DNA of 64,000 nt, taken from NCBI GenBank assembly GCA_018711985.1, contig DVHS01000054.1, forward strand, positions 1 through 64,000, written 5' to 3'. The stretch's first letter is position 1. Every line of letters begins with the position of its first letter. Below are positions 7,298 through 16,384 of this stretch, in pieces. This DNA is from Egerieenecus merdigallinarum (GTDB taxonomy: Bacteria; Bacillota; Clostridia; Christensenellales; Aristaeellaceae). The notes below the pieces were generated by a model, which had not been told where the DNA came from, did no database searches, and saw only the letters and a program-made list of their open reading frames with translations. A program made the position numbers and the translations under genes.

Positions 7298-9567
7298 GGG
7301 CGCGGCTGCTCCGCCGCCTGCGGGAGGCGCCGCCGCTGATCCGCCTGATGCTGGCCCTTGTGGCAGGCGTTCTAATGGGACAGTACGCCTGGGCGGGCTG
7401 GCCCTACGGGGTGGCGGCTGCCGCAGCGGCGGCGGGGGTGCTTGCCCTGCCCCGGCGCAGGCTGCTGGCAGGGGCCTTGCTGCTGATGGCCCTGGGCGCG
7501 TGGCGGAGCCAGGCCGTGTGGCATCCCGCGGTTCCGGCGGAGGGCACCTACCGCATTACCGCCACTGTGGCGGACAACATCCTGCCCGGGGCATCCACCC
7601 AGCGGCATACCCGCCTCAAGGACATTGCCCTGGACGGCGTGCCCGTGGCCGGTCAGGCCTACTGGAGCTTTTACGGTCAGGAGCTGGCGGGGGTATCCGC
7701 CGGGGACCGGATTACCTTCACCGGCCGGGTATACCCCGGCGGCGAGGCGGAAAATCCCGGCGGGTTCGACTTCCGGGCATACCTGTACCAAAGCGGCATG
7801 TCCTTTGGCGTCTACGGCGTGGAGGACTGGACGGCGGAACCGGGCCCCTTTGACTTGGCGTGCCTGATGGCGCGGGTACGGATGTACCTGACCCAGCGCT
7901 TGTGCGCCGTCATGGGTCAGGAGGACGGCGCCTACGCTGCCGCCATGCTTCTGGGCGAAAAGAGCCTGCTGGACCAGGAGGAACGCCAGGCCTTCAGCCG
8001 CCTGGGGGTGGCGCATATTCTGGCAGTATCGGGCTTTCATGTGGGCGTACTGGCCAAGGTGCTGGAGGCGCTCACCCGGCACATGCGCCTGGGCAGGCGG
8101 GTGAGATACGCCGTGACCCTTGTTGCCCTGGCCGCCTATTGCCTGCTCACCGGCGGTTCCAGCCCCACAGTGCGGGCCACGGTGCTCTGGGCGCTGTACG
8201 GCCTGGGCCGCCTGTGCCATCGCCGGGGCGATCCCCTGACGCTTTTGAGCGCCGCGGCGGGGATTATCCTGCTGGCCGCGCCCGCCCAGCTGACGGCGGC
8301 GGGGTTCCAGCTGAGCTTCGGAGCCATGGTGGGCATTGGCCTGGTGACGCCCTGGCTGAAACGGCTGCACTGTCCCCAGGGGCGGGCGTCTCGCTGGGTA
8401 TGGAATGCCCTGTGCCTCACCGCGGGCGCCCAGACCGGGCTGCTCCTGCCCCTGTGCTGGTGGTTCCAGCAGCTGCCTATGCTGGGACTGATGGCCAACC
8501 TGGTGGTGTTTCCCTGGGCGTCACTGCTCATTTATCTGTATCTGCTGACCACGGCGACCCTGGGCATCCCAGGCGTGCGGGAAACTCTGGGCGCCTGGGC
8601 CGCGGCATGCAGCCGGGCCACGGTCACGGCGGTGCAGGCGCTGGCGGGCGTGCCTGGGGCGTACCTGTGGACGGCCCGTCCCGGCCTGCTGGGATGGCTG
8701 GGCGCGGGCGGCATCCTGGCCTCTGTGAGCAACAGGAGCTGGTGGCGCAGGCGTACCCGCTGCCTGGTGGGCGGTACGGCGGCGCTGTGCTTTGCGGTGT
8801 CGGTGATGCCTGTGCCACAGCCCATCACCACCTGGACGCAGCTGAGCGTGGGCACCGCCGATGCCGCGGTATTGGAGACCGGCGGCGAGGTCTGGGCCAT
8901 TGACGCCGGGGAAGGGGACGACCTGGCGGTGTATCTGCGCCAGCGGCGGCTTTCCCTGACGGGGCTGATCCTGACGCACCTGCACAGCGACCACGCGGGC
9001 GGCGTGCGTTACCTGCTGGAGAGCGGCATCCCCGTGGAGCGGTGCTATCTGCCCTGGGGCGCGGAGCTGTCCGCAGCGGTGCCCTCCGTGGCGGAGGCGG
9101 TGGAGGCGCTGATGGGCCGGGGCGCCGAGCTGCACTATCTCCAGGCGGGGGACGTGCTGGAGCTGCCTACGGGGCGGATGCAGGTGCTCTGGCCCCAGGC
9201 GGAGAAGGTTCGCCGGGATGCCGACCTGAACGACTTTTGCCTGGTGACCCTGTGGGAGCTGGGGGAGGCGCGGCTTTTGTCCATGAGCGACCTGCCCGGC
9301 ACCTACGAGCCCTATGTGGCCACGCCCGCGGACGTCCTCAAGGTGGGGCATCACGGGCAGGCGGACAGCACCGGCTCCGCCTTTGCGCAGATTGTCGCGC
9401 CCGAGGTGGCGCTGGTTTCCGCGGGGCGGAACCTGGACCTGGCAAAGCTGGCGGACCGCTTGCCGGGGACGGCGCTGTACTGGACCGGGGATTGCGGAGC
9501 CGTGACCCTGCAATTTTCCGGCAAGCGCTTTGAAGTAAGCACCTGGCTGACCGGCCGGGAAGAATAA
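7294..9567 (+). CDS. comEC: ComEC/Rec2 family DNA-uptake channel protein
   Basis: A 757-residue membrane protein with the full ComEC layout. Hydrophobic N-terminal segments are followed by an OB-like extracellular region (around YRITATVADNI). The central Competence domain begins around LGVAHILAVSGFHVGVL and continues with multiple transmembrane helices. A C-terminal metallo-beta-lactamase domain contains THLHSDHAGG. ComEC forms the channel through which single-stranded DNA enters during transformation; the MBL domain is thought to degrade the other strand. No comEA or pilus genes are in the window, so competence is not demonstrated. The start ATG 7294 overlaps the preceding stop. holA follows 17 bp later, an association common in Firmicutes. 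Confidence 0.93.
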   Translation: MRARLLRRLREAPPLIRLMLALVAGVLMGQYAWAGWPYGVAAAAAAAGVLALPRRRLLAGALLLMALGAWRSQAVWHPAVPAEGTYRITATVADNILPGASTQRHTRLKDIALDGVPVAGQAYWSFYGQELAGVSAGDRITFTGRVYPGGEAENPGGFDFRAYLYQSGMSFGVYGVEDWTAEPGPFDLACLMARVRMYLTQRLCAVMGQEDGAYAAAMLLGEKSLLDQEERQAFSRLGVAHILAVSGFHVGVLAKVLEALTRHMRLGRRVRYAVTLVALAAYCLLTGGSSPTVRATVLWALYGLGRLCHRRGDPLTLLSAAAGIILLAAPAQLTAAGFQLSFGAMVGIGLVTPWLKRLHCPQGRASRWVWNALCLTAGAQTGLLLPLCWWFQQLPMLGLMANLVVFPWASLLIYLYLLTTATLGIPGVRETLGAWAAACSRATVTAVQALAGVPGAYLWTARPGLLGWLGAGGILASVSNRSWWRRRTRCLVGGTAALCFAVSVMPVPQPITTWTQLSVGTADAAVLETGGEVWAIDAGEGDDLAVYLRQRRLSLTGLILTHLHSDHAGGVRYLLESGIPVERCYLPWGAELSAAVPSVAEAVEALMGRGAELHYLQAGDVLELPTGRMQVLWPQAEKVRRDADLNDFCLVTLWELGEARLLSMSDLPGTYEPYVATPADVLKVGHHGQADSTGSAFAQIVAPEVALVSAGRNLDLAKLADRLPGTALYWTGDCGAVTLQFSGKRFEVSTWLTGREE

Positions 9568-9584
9568 CCTCCGGGGAGGAAATC

Positions 9585-10598
9585 ATGGATTACAAGGAGT
9601 TTTTTGCCCAGGTGAAAGCGGGCGGCCTGCGGGGCGCGTACCTGTTCGAGGGCACGGAGGAGTACGTGAAGGCCTCCGCCCTGGCGGCCGTGGAAAAGGC
9701 CCTGCTGCCCCCGGGCATGGAGCAGCTCAACGAGGCCGTGCTGGAGAACCCCGCCGCCGATGCCCTCATCGCCGCGGCGGAGACCCTGCCCTTCCTGGCG
9801 GACAAGCGCCTGGTGGTGGCTCGGGAGCTCAGCGCCTTCACCGGACGGGGGGAGGGCGACGACCGGCTGGGGGAATACCTGGCCCGCATCCCGGAAAGCT
9901 GCGTGCTGATCCTGTATGTGCAGGGCAAGGCGGACGCTCGGAAGAAGCTGTACCAGGCGGTGAAAAAGCATGGTACGGTGGTATCCTTCCAGCCCATGGA
10001 TGAGGCGGAGCTGAACCGCTGGCTGGTGCGCACGGCCAAGGGCATGGGCAAGGAGCTGTCCCTGGGGGACGCCGCCTATCTGGCCTTTCTGGTGGGGAGC
10101 GACGCGGCCACCCTGAAAACCGAGCTGGAAAAGCTTGCCGCCCTCACCGGGGAGCGGGCGGAGATCACCCGGGCGGACATGGACGCCATCTGCTCCCGGA
10201 CCATGGAGTGCACGGTGTTCGAGATGGTGGACGCGGTAGTGGCGGGCCAGGAGGGCCGGGCCTTTGCGCTGATGCATGACATGCTGGCCACCGGCGGGGA
10301 CCGCCTGGGCATCCTGGCCATGCTGCTTAGGCAGTACCGGCTGATGTTCCATGTGAAGGTGATGCAGCGGGAAAAGCTGCCCCCGGCGCAGATCAAGAAA
10401 AACCTGGGCCTGCCGGGGTTCGCGGCGGACCGCACCCTGCGCCAGGCGGCGGGCTATACCGGCTGGCAGGCACGCCAGGCCATGGAAACCTGCCTGCGGG
10501 CGGAGTACCGGGTGAAAAGCGGCGCCTGGAACCAGGAGGGCGCCCTGGAGGCCGCCATGCTGGAAATCTTCCAGCTGCGCAAAGGGACAAAGGCATAA
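9585..10598 (+). CDS. holA: DNA polymerase III delta subunit (clamp-loader)
   Basis: A 337-residue protein matching HolA in length and order of motifs. The N-terminus YLFEGTEEYVKASALAAVEKAL resembles the usual LxGxExxL pattern, and it continues with ETLPFLADKRLVVARE, VSFQPMDEAELNRWLVRTAK and a helical C-terminal collar domain (LGILAMLLRQYRLMFHVK). Delta opens the sliding clamp during its loading on DNA; family members keep the AAA+ fold but lack a working ATPase site. GGGAGGAAATC precedes the ATG. Position just after comEC supports the call. Confidence 0.92.
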   Translation: MDYKEFFAQVKAGGLRGAYLFEGTEEYVKASALAAVEKALLPPGMEQLNEAVLENPAADALIAAAETLPFLADKRLVVARELSAFTGRGEGDDRLGEYLARIPESCVLILYVQGKADARKKLYQAVKKHGTVVSFQPMDEAELNRWLVRTAKGMGKELSLGDAAYLAFLVGSDAATLKTELEKLAALTGERAEITRADMDAICSRTMECTVFEMVDAVVAGQEGRAFALMHDMLATGGDRLGILAMLLRQYRLMFHVKVMQREKLPPAQIKKNLGLPGFAADRTLRQAAGYTGWQARQAMETCLRAEYRVKSGAWNQEGALEAAMLEIFQLRKGTKA

Positions 10599-10619
10599 CA
10601 CGCACAAAGGAGCGTCGCC

Positions 10620-11162
10620 ATGAAACGGGATAAATTCAACAAACTGTATGAGGTCACCTGGGAGAGAAACGAAAAAACCGGCAAACCCAAGCGGGTGGCC
10701 CGTTACATTGGCAAGTACTACGCCGTGGACCTGACGCAGCGGGACAGGCTGCGGCCCTGGATGCTGGGGGAGGCCGCGGTGGCGGAGGCGGCTTTCCTGG
10801 CTGGGGGACTGATTAACACCCTGGGAAGCCATTGCATGTGGGTGCTCCCGTTTTACGCGCTTTCCATTTTACCTACAATTTATTTTACCATTGCGTCCAT
10901 ACGCATTTTCCGGCTTAAGCCCGTGGTGGATGAAATCGCCCTGGACGGGAGCGTGCTCTCCGCCCGGCGCTGCGCCGCCGGCATGCTGGTCCTGGGCGGA
11001 CTGTGGACGGCGGCGGATGTTGTTTTTTTGCTGTACTACGGGTCCGCGGGGCAGCTGGGCCGGGAATTGGCCTTTTTGGCCGGTGGACTGGCCACCGCGG
11101 TGGCCGGCGGGTTGGCGCTGCGTCAGCTAAAGGCGCTCCAACCCCAGGAAATACCCCAGTGA
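10620..11162 (+). CDS. uncharacterised membrane protein
   Basis: I do not recognise this 180-residue protein. A basic, soluble N-terminus of about 45 residues (LYEVTWERNEKTGKPKRVAR) is followed by about four transmembrane helices at roughly residues 46-68, 72-95, 118-140 and 147-168. It has a clear AAAGGAG ribosome binding site and lies 21 bp after holA, so it probably shares that transcript. Nothing in the sequence points to a substrate or partner. Confidence 0.75.
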   Translation: MKRDKFNKLYEVTWERNEKTGKPKRVARYIGKYYAVDLTQRDRLRPWMLGEAAVAEAAFLAGGLINTLGSHCMWVLPFYALSILPTIYFTIASIRIFRLKPVVDEIALDGSVLSARRCAAGMLVLGGLWTAADVVFLLYYGSAGQLGRELAFLAGGLATAVAGGLALRQLKALQPQEIPQ

Positions 11163-11241
11163 GGTTCCCGTTTTTGCGCCGCGCGGGGACGAAATTGGAT
11201 GAAACATGTCGCTTTTACGGACATTGGAAGGGAATTCAGGC

Positions 11242-11270
11242 TTGACATCTTTTTTCGCTGATTCTATAAT
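11242..11270 (+). promoter_or_regulatory. consensus sigma-A promoter of the opp operon
   Basis: TTGACA (11242-11247), a 17-bp spacer and TATAAT (11265-11270) are a perfect match to the vegetative consensus, 54 bp before the oppA-like start codon. Strong constitutive transcription is expected unless it is repressed. Confidence 0.93.
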
Positions 11271-11324
11271 GAAATAACCGTTTGCTGCATTGTGCACACG
11301 GAAATTGTAGAGGAGGAAAATTTC

Positions 11325-13718
11325 ATGAAGAAAGTGCTTGCTTTCGCGCTTTCGCTGTGCCTGCTTCTCAGCGGCGTGGCCCTGGCGGAAACGGGCAGTG
11401 AGACGGAGTCTAGTTATACCTATAACTATTCGCTGCCCACCTTCCCCACCAACTGGAACCCCCATCAGTACAAGACCGCTTCCGATAACGATGACATGCT
11501 GCGGTGGCTGTCCGATGGCTTCTTCGAGTTCGATTACAACGAGAACGAGGATGGCTACACCATGGTTCCTTCCATGGTGGTGGGCGAGCCTGAAGACGTG
11601 ACCGCCGATTATGTCGGCGAAGAGTGGGGCATTGAGGAGGGCGCCGAAGGCCGCGCCTGGAAGTACACCCTCCGCGAAGGCCTCATGTGGGAAGATGGCA
11701 CCCCCATCAATGCCCAGAGCTTTGTGACTTCCGCCAAGCTGCAGCTGAACCCCCAGGCGCAGAACTACCGCGCTGACAGCCTGTACAGCGGCAGCATGCG
11801 CGTGCATAACGCCGAAGCCTATGCCAAGCAGGGCGTCGAGGCGGATACCTCCGTGCGCACCTACATGGAGATCAACGGCGCCGCGGATGTGGCCGCTCTG
11901 ATGGCCGACCACGGCGAGGAGAAGGGCTACATCGACTGGGCCAACTCCTACGCCGATACCTATGATTTCGAAACCGAAACCTGGACCGGCAGCGCGGAGG
12001 CCGGCGTTGTGGAAACGCCCCTGACCATCGCTGAGCTGTATGACTTCTACACCACCGGCGCTGGCGCTAAACTGGCCTCTGACTGGGCCACCGCCGACCA
12101 GCTGCTGGAGTGGGCGCTGGATGAGCTGTACGTGAAGTACACCTACCCCGAGCTGGACTTCGAAAAGGTTGGCGTGAAGGCCCTGAGCGACACCGAAGTG
12201 GTGTTCATTCTGGACAAGCCCCTGTCCGGCTTCCAGCTGAAGTACAACCTGTCCATGCCCCTGGTGCATGAGGAACTGTACAACAAGTGCGCCTCCGTGG
12301 TGGATGGTGTGTACACCAACAGCTACGGCACCAGCGCCGAGACCACCATGTCCTACGGCCCCTATCGCCTGGCCAGCTTCCAGTCCGATAAGGAGTTCGT
12401 GCTGGAGCGCAACCCCAACTGGCTGGGCTACACCCTGCCCCAGAACGAGGGCTGGTACCAGACCGACCGCATTGTGGTCAACTACGTGACCGAGGATTCC
12501 ACCGGCATGGAAATGTTCCTGAACGGCCAGCTGGACGTGAAGGGCCTGTCCGTGGACTATCTGCCGGAGTACTCCACCTCTGATTACACCTACTACAGCG
12601 AGGGCGCTTCCGTTTTCGCCATGGCCGTGAACCCCGACATGGAGGCTCTGACCGCCAACCAGGCTACTGCCGGCGAGAACATCAACAAGACCATCCTCAC
12701 CGTGAAGGAATTCCGTATGGCCCTGTCCCTGGGCATTGACCGTCAGGCCTTCATCATGGCCACCAGCCCCGCTGGTATGCCCGCCTTCGCCCTGTATGGC
12801 AACACCATCGTGGGCGATCCCGAGACCGGCAGCTTCTACCGTGATACCGACGCCGCCAAGCAGGTGGTTGTGGACTTCTGGGGACTGACCGACGAAGTGG
12901 GCGAGGGCAAGCGCTATCCCACCAATGACGACGCCATCGCCAGCATCACCGGCTACAACCGGGAAATGGCCCGCGAGTACTTCAACAAGGCCTATGACAT
13001 TGCCATCGAGGAAGGCCTGATGGACGAGGATGATGTGATCGAGATCATCATCGGCCTGCCCGCCACCACCTCCGCCTATGTCAATGGCTACGAGTTCATC
13101 GTGAACAACTACACCGAGGCTGTGAAGGGCACCAAGCTGGAAGGCAAGCTGACCTTCAAGAAGGACGATACCATCGGCAATGCCTTTGGCGACGCCCTGC
13201 GCAACAACCAGGTGGATATGCTGTTCTACGTGGGCTGGTCCGGCTCCGAGTTCGATCCCTACTCCCTGATCGAAGCTTATGTATCTCCCGTCTATCAGTA
13301 CGATCCCTGCTGGGATTCCACTGCGACCCAGGTGGAGATTGAGCTGGATGGCGTGACCTACACCGCTTCCGCCTATGAGTGGTACGAGAGCATCAACGGT
13401 GTGGAGATCCAGGCTACCAACGTGGAGACCAAGGAAAAGGTCGGCCTGGTGTTCCCCTACAGCCGCGATGAGAAGATCTCCGCGGACCGTCTGGAAGTGC
13501 TGGCCGCTCTGGAAGGCACCATCCTGCAGAACTACGACTTCATCCCGCTGACCGGTGACGCGACTGCGCAGCTCAAGGGCATGCAGATCGAGTACCACAC
13601 CGAGGAGGAAGTGTTCCCCATGGGCTACGGCGGACTGAAGTACATCACGTACAACTACGACGACGCGGCCTGGGATGCTTACGTTGCGGAGCAGGGCGGT
13701 ACCCTGAACTACAAGTAA
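11325..13718 (+). CDS. oppA: enlarged oligopeptide ABC transporter solute-binding protein
   Basis: A 797-residue secreted binding protein of the SBP_bac_5 (OppA/DppA) type, preceded by AGGAGG. The signal peptide ends ALA before residue E25 and has no lipobox Cys, so it is not an obvious lipoprotein, which is odd for a Gram-positive binding protein. Family features include YTLREGLMWEDGTPINAQSF (the usual FxLRxGvxwxDGxPvtAxdf motif), MSYGPYRLASFQSD, and LERNPNWLGY. Usual OppA proteins are about 540-600 residues, so this one is some 200 longer. Extra acidic and aromatic-rich segments are spread through it. It is the first gene of the opp operon, followed by a perfect 16-bp hairpin before the permease genes. 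Confidence 0.88.
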   Translation: MKKVLAFALSLCLLLSGVALAETGSETESSYTYNYSLPTFPTNWNPHQYKTASDNDDMLRWLSDGFFEFDYNENEDGYTMVPSMVVGEPEDVTADYVGEEWGIEEGAEGRAWKYTLREGLMWEDGTPINAQSFVTSAKLQLNPQAQNYRADSLYSGSMRVHNAEAYAKQGVEADTSVRTYMEINGAADVAALMADHGEEKGYIDWANSYADTYDFETETWTGSAEAGVVETPLTIAELYDFYTTGAGAKLASDWATADQLLEWALDELYVKYTYPELDFEKVGVKALSDTEVVFILDKPLSGFQLKYNLSMPLVHEELYNKCASVVDGVYTNSYGTSAETTMSYGPYRLASFQSDKEFVLERNPNWLGYTLPQNEGWYQTDRIVVNYVTEDSTGMEMFLNGQLDVKGLSVDYLPEYSTSDYTYYSEGASVFAMAVNPDMEALTANQATAGENINKTILTVKEFRMALSLGIDRQAFIMATSPAGMPAFALYGNTIVGDPETGSFYRDTDAAKQVVVDFWGLTDEVGEGKRYPTNDDAIASITGYNREMAREYFNKAYDIAIEEGLMDEDDVIEIIIGLPATTSAYVNGYEFIVNNYTEAVKGTKLEGKLTFKKDDTIGNAFGDALRNNQVDMLFYVGWSGSEFDPYSLIEAYVSPVYQYDPCWDSTATQVEIELDGVTYTASAYEWYESINGVEIQATNVETKEKVGLVFPYSRDEKISADRLEVLAALEGTILQNYDFIPLTGDATAQLKGMQIEYHTEEEVFPMGYGGLKYITYNYDDAAWDAYVAEQGGTLNYK

Positions 13719-13763
13719 GCCGCGCATGGTAGGTAAGACAGACAAAATTTTTCCCTAAGTGTG

Positions 13764-13798
13764 CCAAGGCAGGGATGTATTGTACATCCCTGCCTTGG
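13764..13798 (+). promoter_or_regulatory. 16-bp perfect stem between the oppA-like and oppB genes
   Basis: CCAAGGCAGGGATGTA and its exact complement are separated by a 3-nt loop. No U tract follows, so it is unlikely to be an efficient terminator. It may protect the 3' end of a processed binding-protein mRNA and set the binding-protein:permease ratio. Confidence 0.8.
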
Positions 13799-13891
13799 TG
13801 AATGCTAAAGAAAAATGACCGTTCATTTCTTACGCCTGCACCCGGTTGCTCCGCTCGGATGCAGCCGTAAAAAATGGAAAGGGGCTAGGGC

Positions 13892-14851
13892 ATGGGCAAG
13901 TACATTCTCAAACGCATCCTGTTGATGCTCATGGTGTTCTTGATTATTATCTCCATCTGCTTTGTGCTGGTGAAGCTGTTGCCGAACAAGCCGGCCGAGC
14001 AGTTTGGTAAGGATATGGCGCTGATCGAAATGCGCCGGGAAGCTCTGGGATACAACAAACCCATTCTGGAACAGTACGTGATTTTCTTGCAAAAGTCATT
14101 GCTTGGCTTTGACTGGGGCGTCAGCGAATCCCTGTACGTGGGCCAGGATGTATGGAGCAAGTTCATGGAAAAGATGCCCGCCACCGTGGCGGTCAACCTG
14201 TATACCATGATTTTCGCCGTACCCCTGGGGCTGATGTTTGGCATTTACGCGGCGCTGAAGAAAAACCGCTGGCAGGACCATTTCATCTCCACGGCGGTGG
14301 TGGTGTTCGTTTCGGTACCCAGCTATGTGTACGCATTTCTGGTGCAGTACTTCCTGTGCTTCAAATTGAAATGGTTCCCGTTCCAGGTGAAGTCGGGGTA
14401 TGACTTTTTCTCCTGGGACATGTTTGTATCGATGGTTCCGGCGATTATCTCCCTGGGCTTCGGCACGGTGGCCGGGCTGACCCGCTACACCCGCGCGGAG
14501 CTGACGGAAGTACTTACAAGCGACTATCTGCTTTTGGCCCGCACCAAGGGCCTGAGCCGGGCGCAAACCGTTGTGCGCCATGCCCTGCGCAATGCCATGG
14601 TACCTATCTTCCCCATGATCCTGGGCGAATTTGTGGGCATCATGAGCGGTTCGATCATCATTGAGCAGATTTTCGGCATCCCCGGGGTGGGCCCGCTGTA
14701 TGTGTCCTCCATCACCGCGGCGACCCCGGACTACAATTTCTTTATGCTCCTGTCCGCCTTCTATACGTTGATCGGCCTGTTGTCCGGCATCATTGTGGAC
14801 ATCAGCTACGGCCTGATTGACCCGAGAATCAGAATGGGGAGTAAGAAATGA
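13892..14851 (+). CDS. oppB: peptide ABC transporter permease, OppB/DppB type
   Basis: A 319-residue permease of normal family length. It has the N-terminal MGKYILKRILLMLMVFL helix, an extracellular loop, and the cytoplasmic EAA coupling motif around TKGLSRAQTVVRHALRNAM that contacts the ATPase. The usual IIEQIFGIPGVG segment follows. About six transmembrane helices are visible. Unlike OppC, OppD and OppF of this operon it carries no unusual insertion. It overlaps oppC by 4 bp (ATGA). Confidence 0.93.
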   Translation: MGKYILKRILLMLMVFLIIISICFVLVKLLPNKPAEQFGKDMALIEMRREALGYNKPILEQYVIFLQKSLLGFDWGVSESLYVGQDVWSKFMEKMPATVAVNLYTMIFAVPLGLMFGIYAALKKNRWQDHFISTAVVVFVSVPSYVYAFLVQYFLCFKLKWFPFQVKSGYDFFSWDMFVSMVPAIISLGFGTVAGLTRYTRAELTEVLTSDYLLLARTKGLSRAQTVVRHALRNAMVPIFPMILGEFVGIMSGSIIIEQIFGIPGVGPLYVSSITAATPDYNFFMLLSAFYTLIGLLSGIIVDISYGLIDPRIRMGSKK

Positions 14852-16383
14852 TGAGTGAGATGAAAAACCTTCCGAAGATTCCCGCGTCCGAGTTCGCCTT
14901 TGTGGGGGACGAGGGCCGGCTCCATGACAAAAAGCTGGAAACCAAGCCTGTGGGCTATTTTAAGGACGCCATGATCCGCTTTTGCAAAAACAAGAGCTCC
15001 GTGGTGGCGGCCTATATCATTCTGTTCCTGGTGCTCTACGCCATCTTTGTGCCGATCTTCTGCGAGACCACCTATTCCCGCGCCCTTACCGATACCACCT
15101 ACCTGATGTACACCAAGCTGCCCCCCAAGGTGGAGGGCATGGGCTGGCTGGGCATGGACGGCACCGGCAATGTTACCGTCAACGAGGCGGACTACAACAC
15201 CATGCGCGCCCTGGCCCAGGAGACCGGGCTGGACCCCGTGCTGGAGGTATACCGGGCCGCGTATACCGATCCCACCTCCAGCAGCAAGACCACCTTCTAC
15301 GACCTGAAGGTGGACAACTACTACCGCATGGGCATGGCGTACCTGACCCTGACCCCCGACGAGTTTGAGTCCATCCAGGCCTGGCAGGACGAGACGGGCA
15401 TCCAGGTGATCTATCCCGCCATTACCGATACCAGGCAGAGCGACGCCAACATCTGGTACGAGGCCAACCGCAAGGGCGTGGCGACCCTGGACGATGAAGG
15501 CAACTTCCAGCCCATCTACAAGACCACCACCCCCACGGATACCACCTACCATTCCCTGCGCATCGCCGCGGATAACGACCCGGAACGTCCCCTGGCCTAT
15601 GCCCGGGTGGGCGGCACCTCCTCCGCGCCCAGCTATGTGGTGCGCGTGTGCAAGTATACTTACTTCCAGTACCGCTACGGCTTTGAGCCGGCCTTCGTGT
15701 TCGGCACCAACGCCAAGGGACAGGATATTTTCACCCGCCTGGCGGCCGGCGCCCGGTTCAGCTTCCTCCTGGCCATCAGCATTTCCGCCATCAACCTGTT
15801 CATCGGCGCCATCTACGGCGCCATCGAGGGCTACTACGGCGGCGCGGTGGACCTGGTGATGGAGCGCATTGCCGACGTAATCAACGGCGTGCCCTTCATT
15901 GTGGTGACAACGTTGTTCCAGTTGCACCTGGCCAATAAGGTGGGCGTGGTGCCAGCCTTGCTCTTCGCCTTTGTGACCACGGGGTGGATTGGCATGGCGG
16001 CCCGGGTGCGCATGCAGTTCTACCGCTTCAAGGGGCAGGAGTACATCCTGGCCGCCCGCACCCTGGGCGCCAGCGACTGGCGGCTGATGTTCAAGCACAT
16101 CTTCCCCAACTCCCTGGGCACCATCATCACCGGTTCGGTGCTGGTGATTCCCGGCGTTATCTTCTCCGAAAGCTCCCTGACCTACCTGGGCATCATCAAC
16201 CTGGAATCCTCCACCATGACCAGCGTGGGCACCATGCTGGCGGGCGGCAAGAATTACCTGAGCACCGACCCGTACATCATCCTGTTCCCGGCGCTGTTCA
16301 TTGCGCTGCTGGAGGTTTCCTTCAACCTGTTTGGTAACGGCCTGCGGGATGCCTTCAACCCGTCTTTGAGAGGAGTGGAGTAA
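14848..16383 (+). CDS. oppC: peptide ABC transporter permease, OppC type, with long extracellular insertion
   Basis: At 511 residues this is about 200 longer than typical OppC. Transmembrane helix 1 is at about residues 50-71. It is followed by a roughly 200-residue extracytoplasmic region (72-280) rich in Tyr, Thr and Asp, with stretches such as VEGMGWLGMDGTGNVTV. The usual core then resumes at FGTNAKGQDIFTRLAAGARF (about residue 285, equivalent to the GTDxxGRDxxSR motif). The EAA coupling motif is around AARTLGASDWRLMFKHIFPN, and five further helices follow. The reading frame is continuous. The insertion might dock the enlarged binding protein, but that is inference. ATGA overlap with oppB; oppD starts 1 bp after the stop. 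Confidence 0.9.
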   Translation: MMSEMKNLPKIPASEFAFVGDEGRLHDKKLETKPVGYFKDAMIRFCKNKSSVVAAYIILFLVLYAIFVPIFCETTYSRALTDTTYLMYTKLPPKVEGMGWLGMDGTGNVTVNEADYNTMRALAQETGLDPVLEVYRAAYTDPTSSSKTTFYDLKVDNYYRMGMAYLTLTPDEFESIQAWQDETGIQVIYPAITDTRQSDANIWYEANRKGVATLDDEGNFQPIYKTTTPTDTTYHSLRIAADNDPERPLAYARVGGTSSAPSYVVRVCKYTYFQYRYGFEPAFVFGTNAKGQDIFTRLAAGARFSFLLAISISAINLFIGAIYGAIEGYYGGAVDLVMERIADVINGVPFIVVTTLFQLHLANKVGVVPALLFAFVTTGWIGMAARVRMQFYRFKGQEYILAARTLGASDWRLMFKHIFPNSLGTIITGSVLVIPGVIFSESSLTYLGIINLESSTMTSVGTMLAGGKNYLSTDPYIILFPALFIALLEVSFNLFGNGLRDAFNPSLRGVE

Positions 16384-16384
16384 G

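Noticed and set aside
11127..13745. Very long open frame on the minus strand opposite the oppA-like gene (872 codons)
   Set aside because: It is a shadow produced by the strong C/G third-position bias of the real gene. Its translation is rich in Gly, His and Val with no family match, and the plus-strand gene has a signal peptide, ribosome binding site and family motifs.
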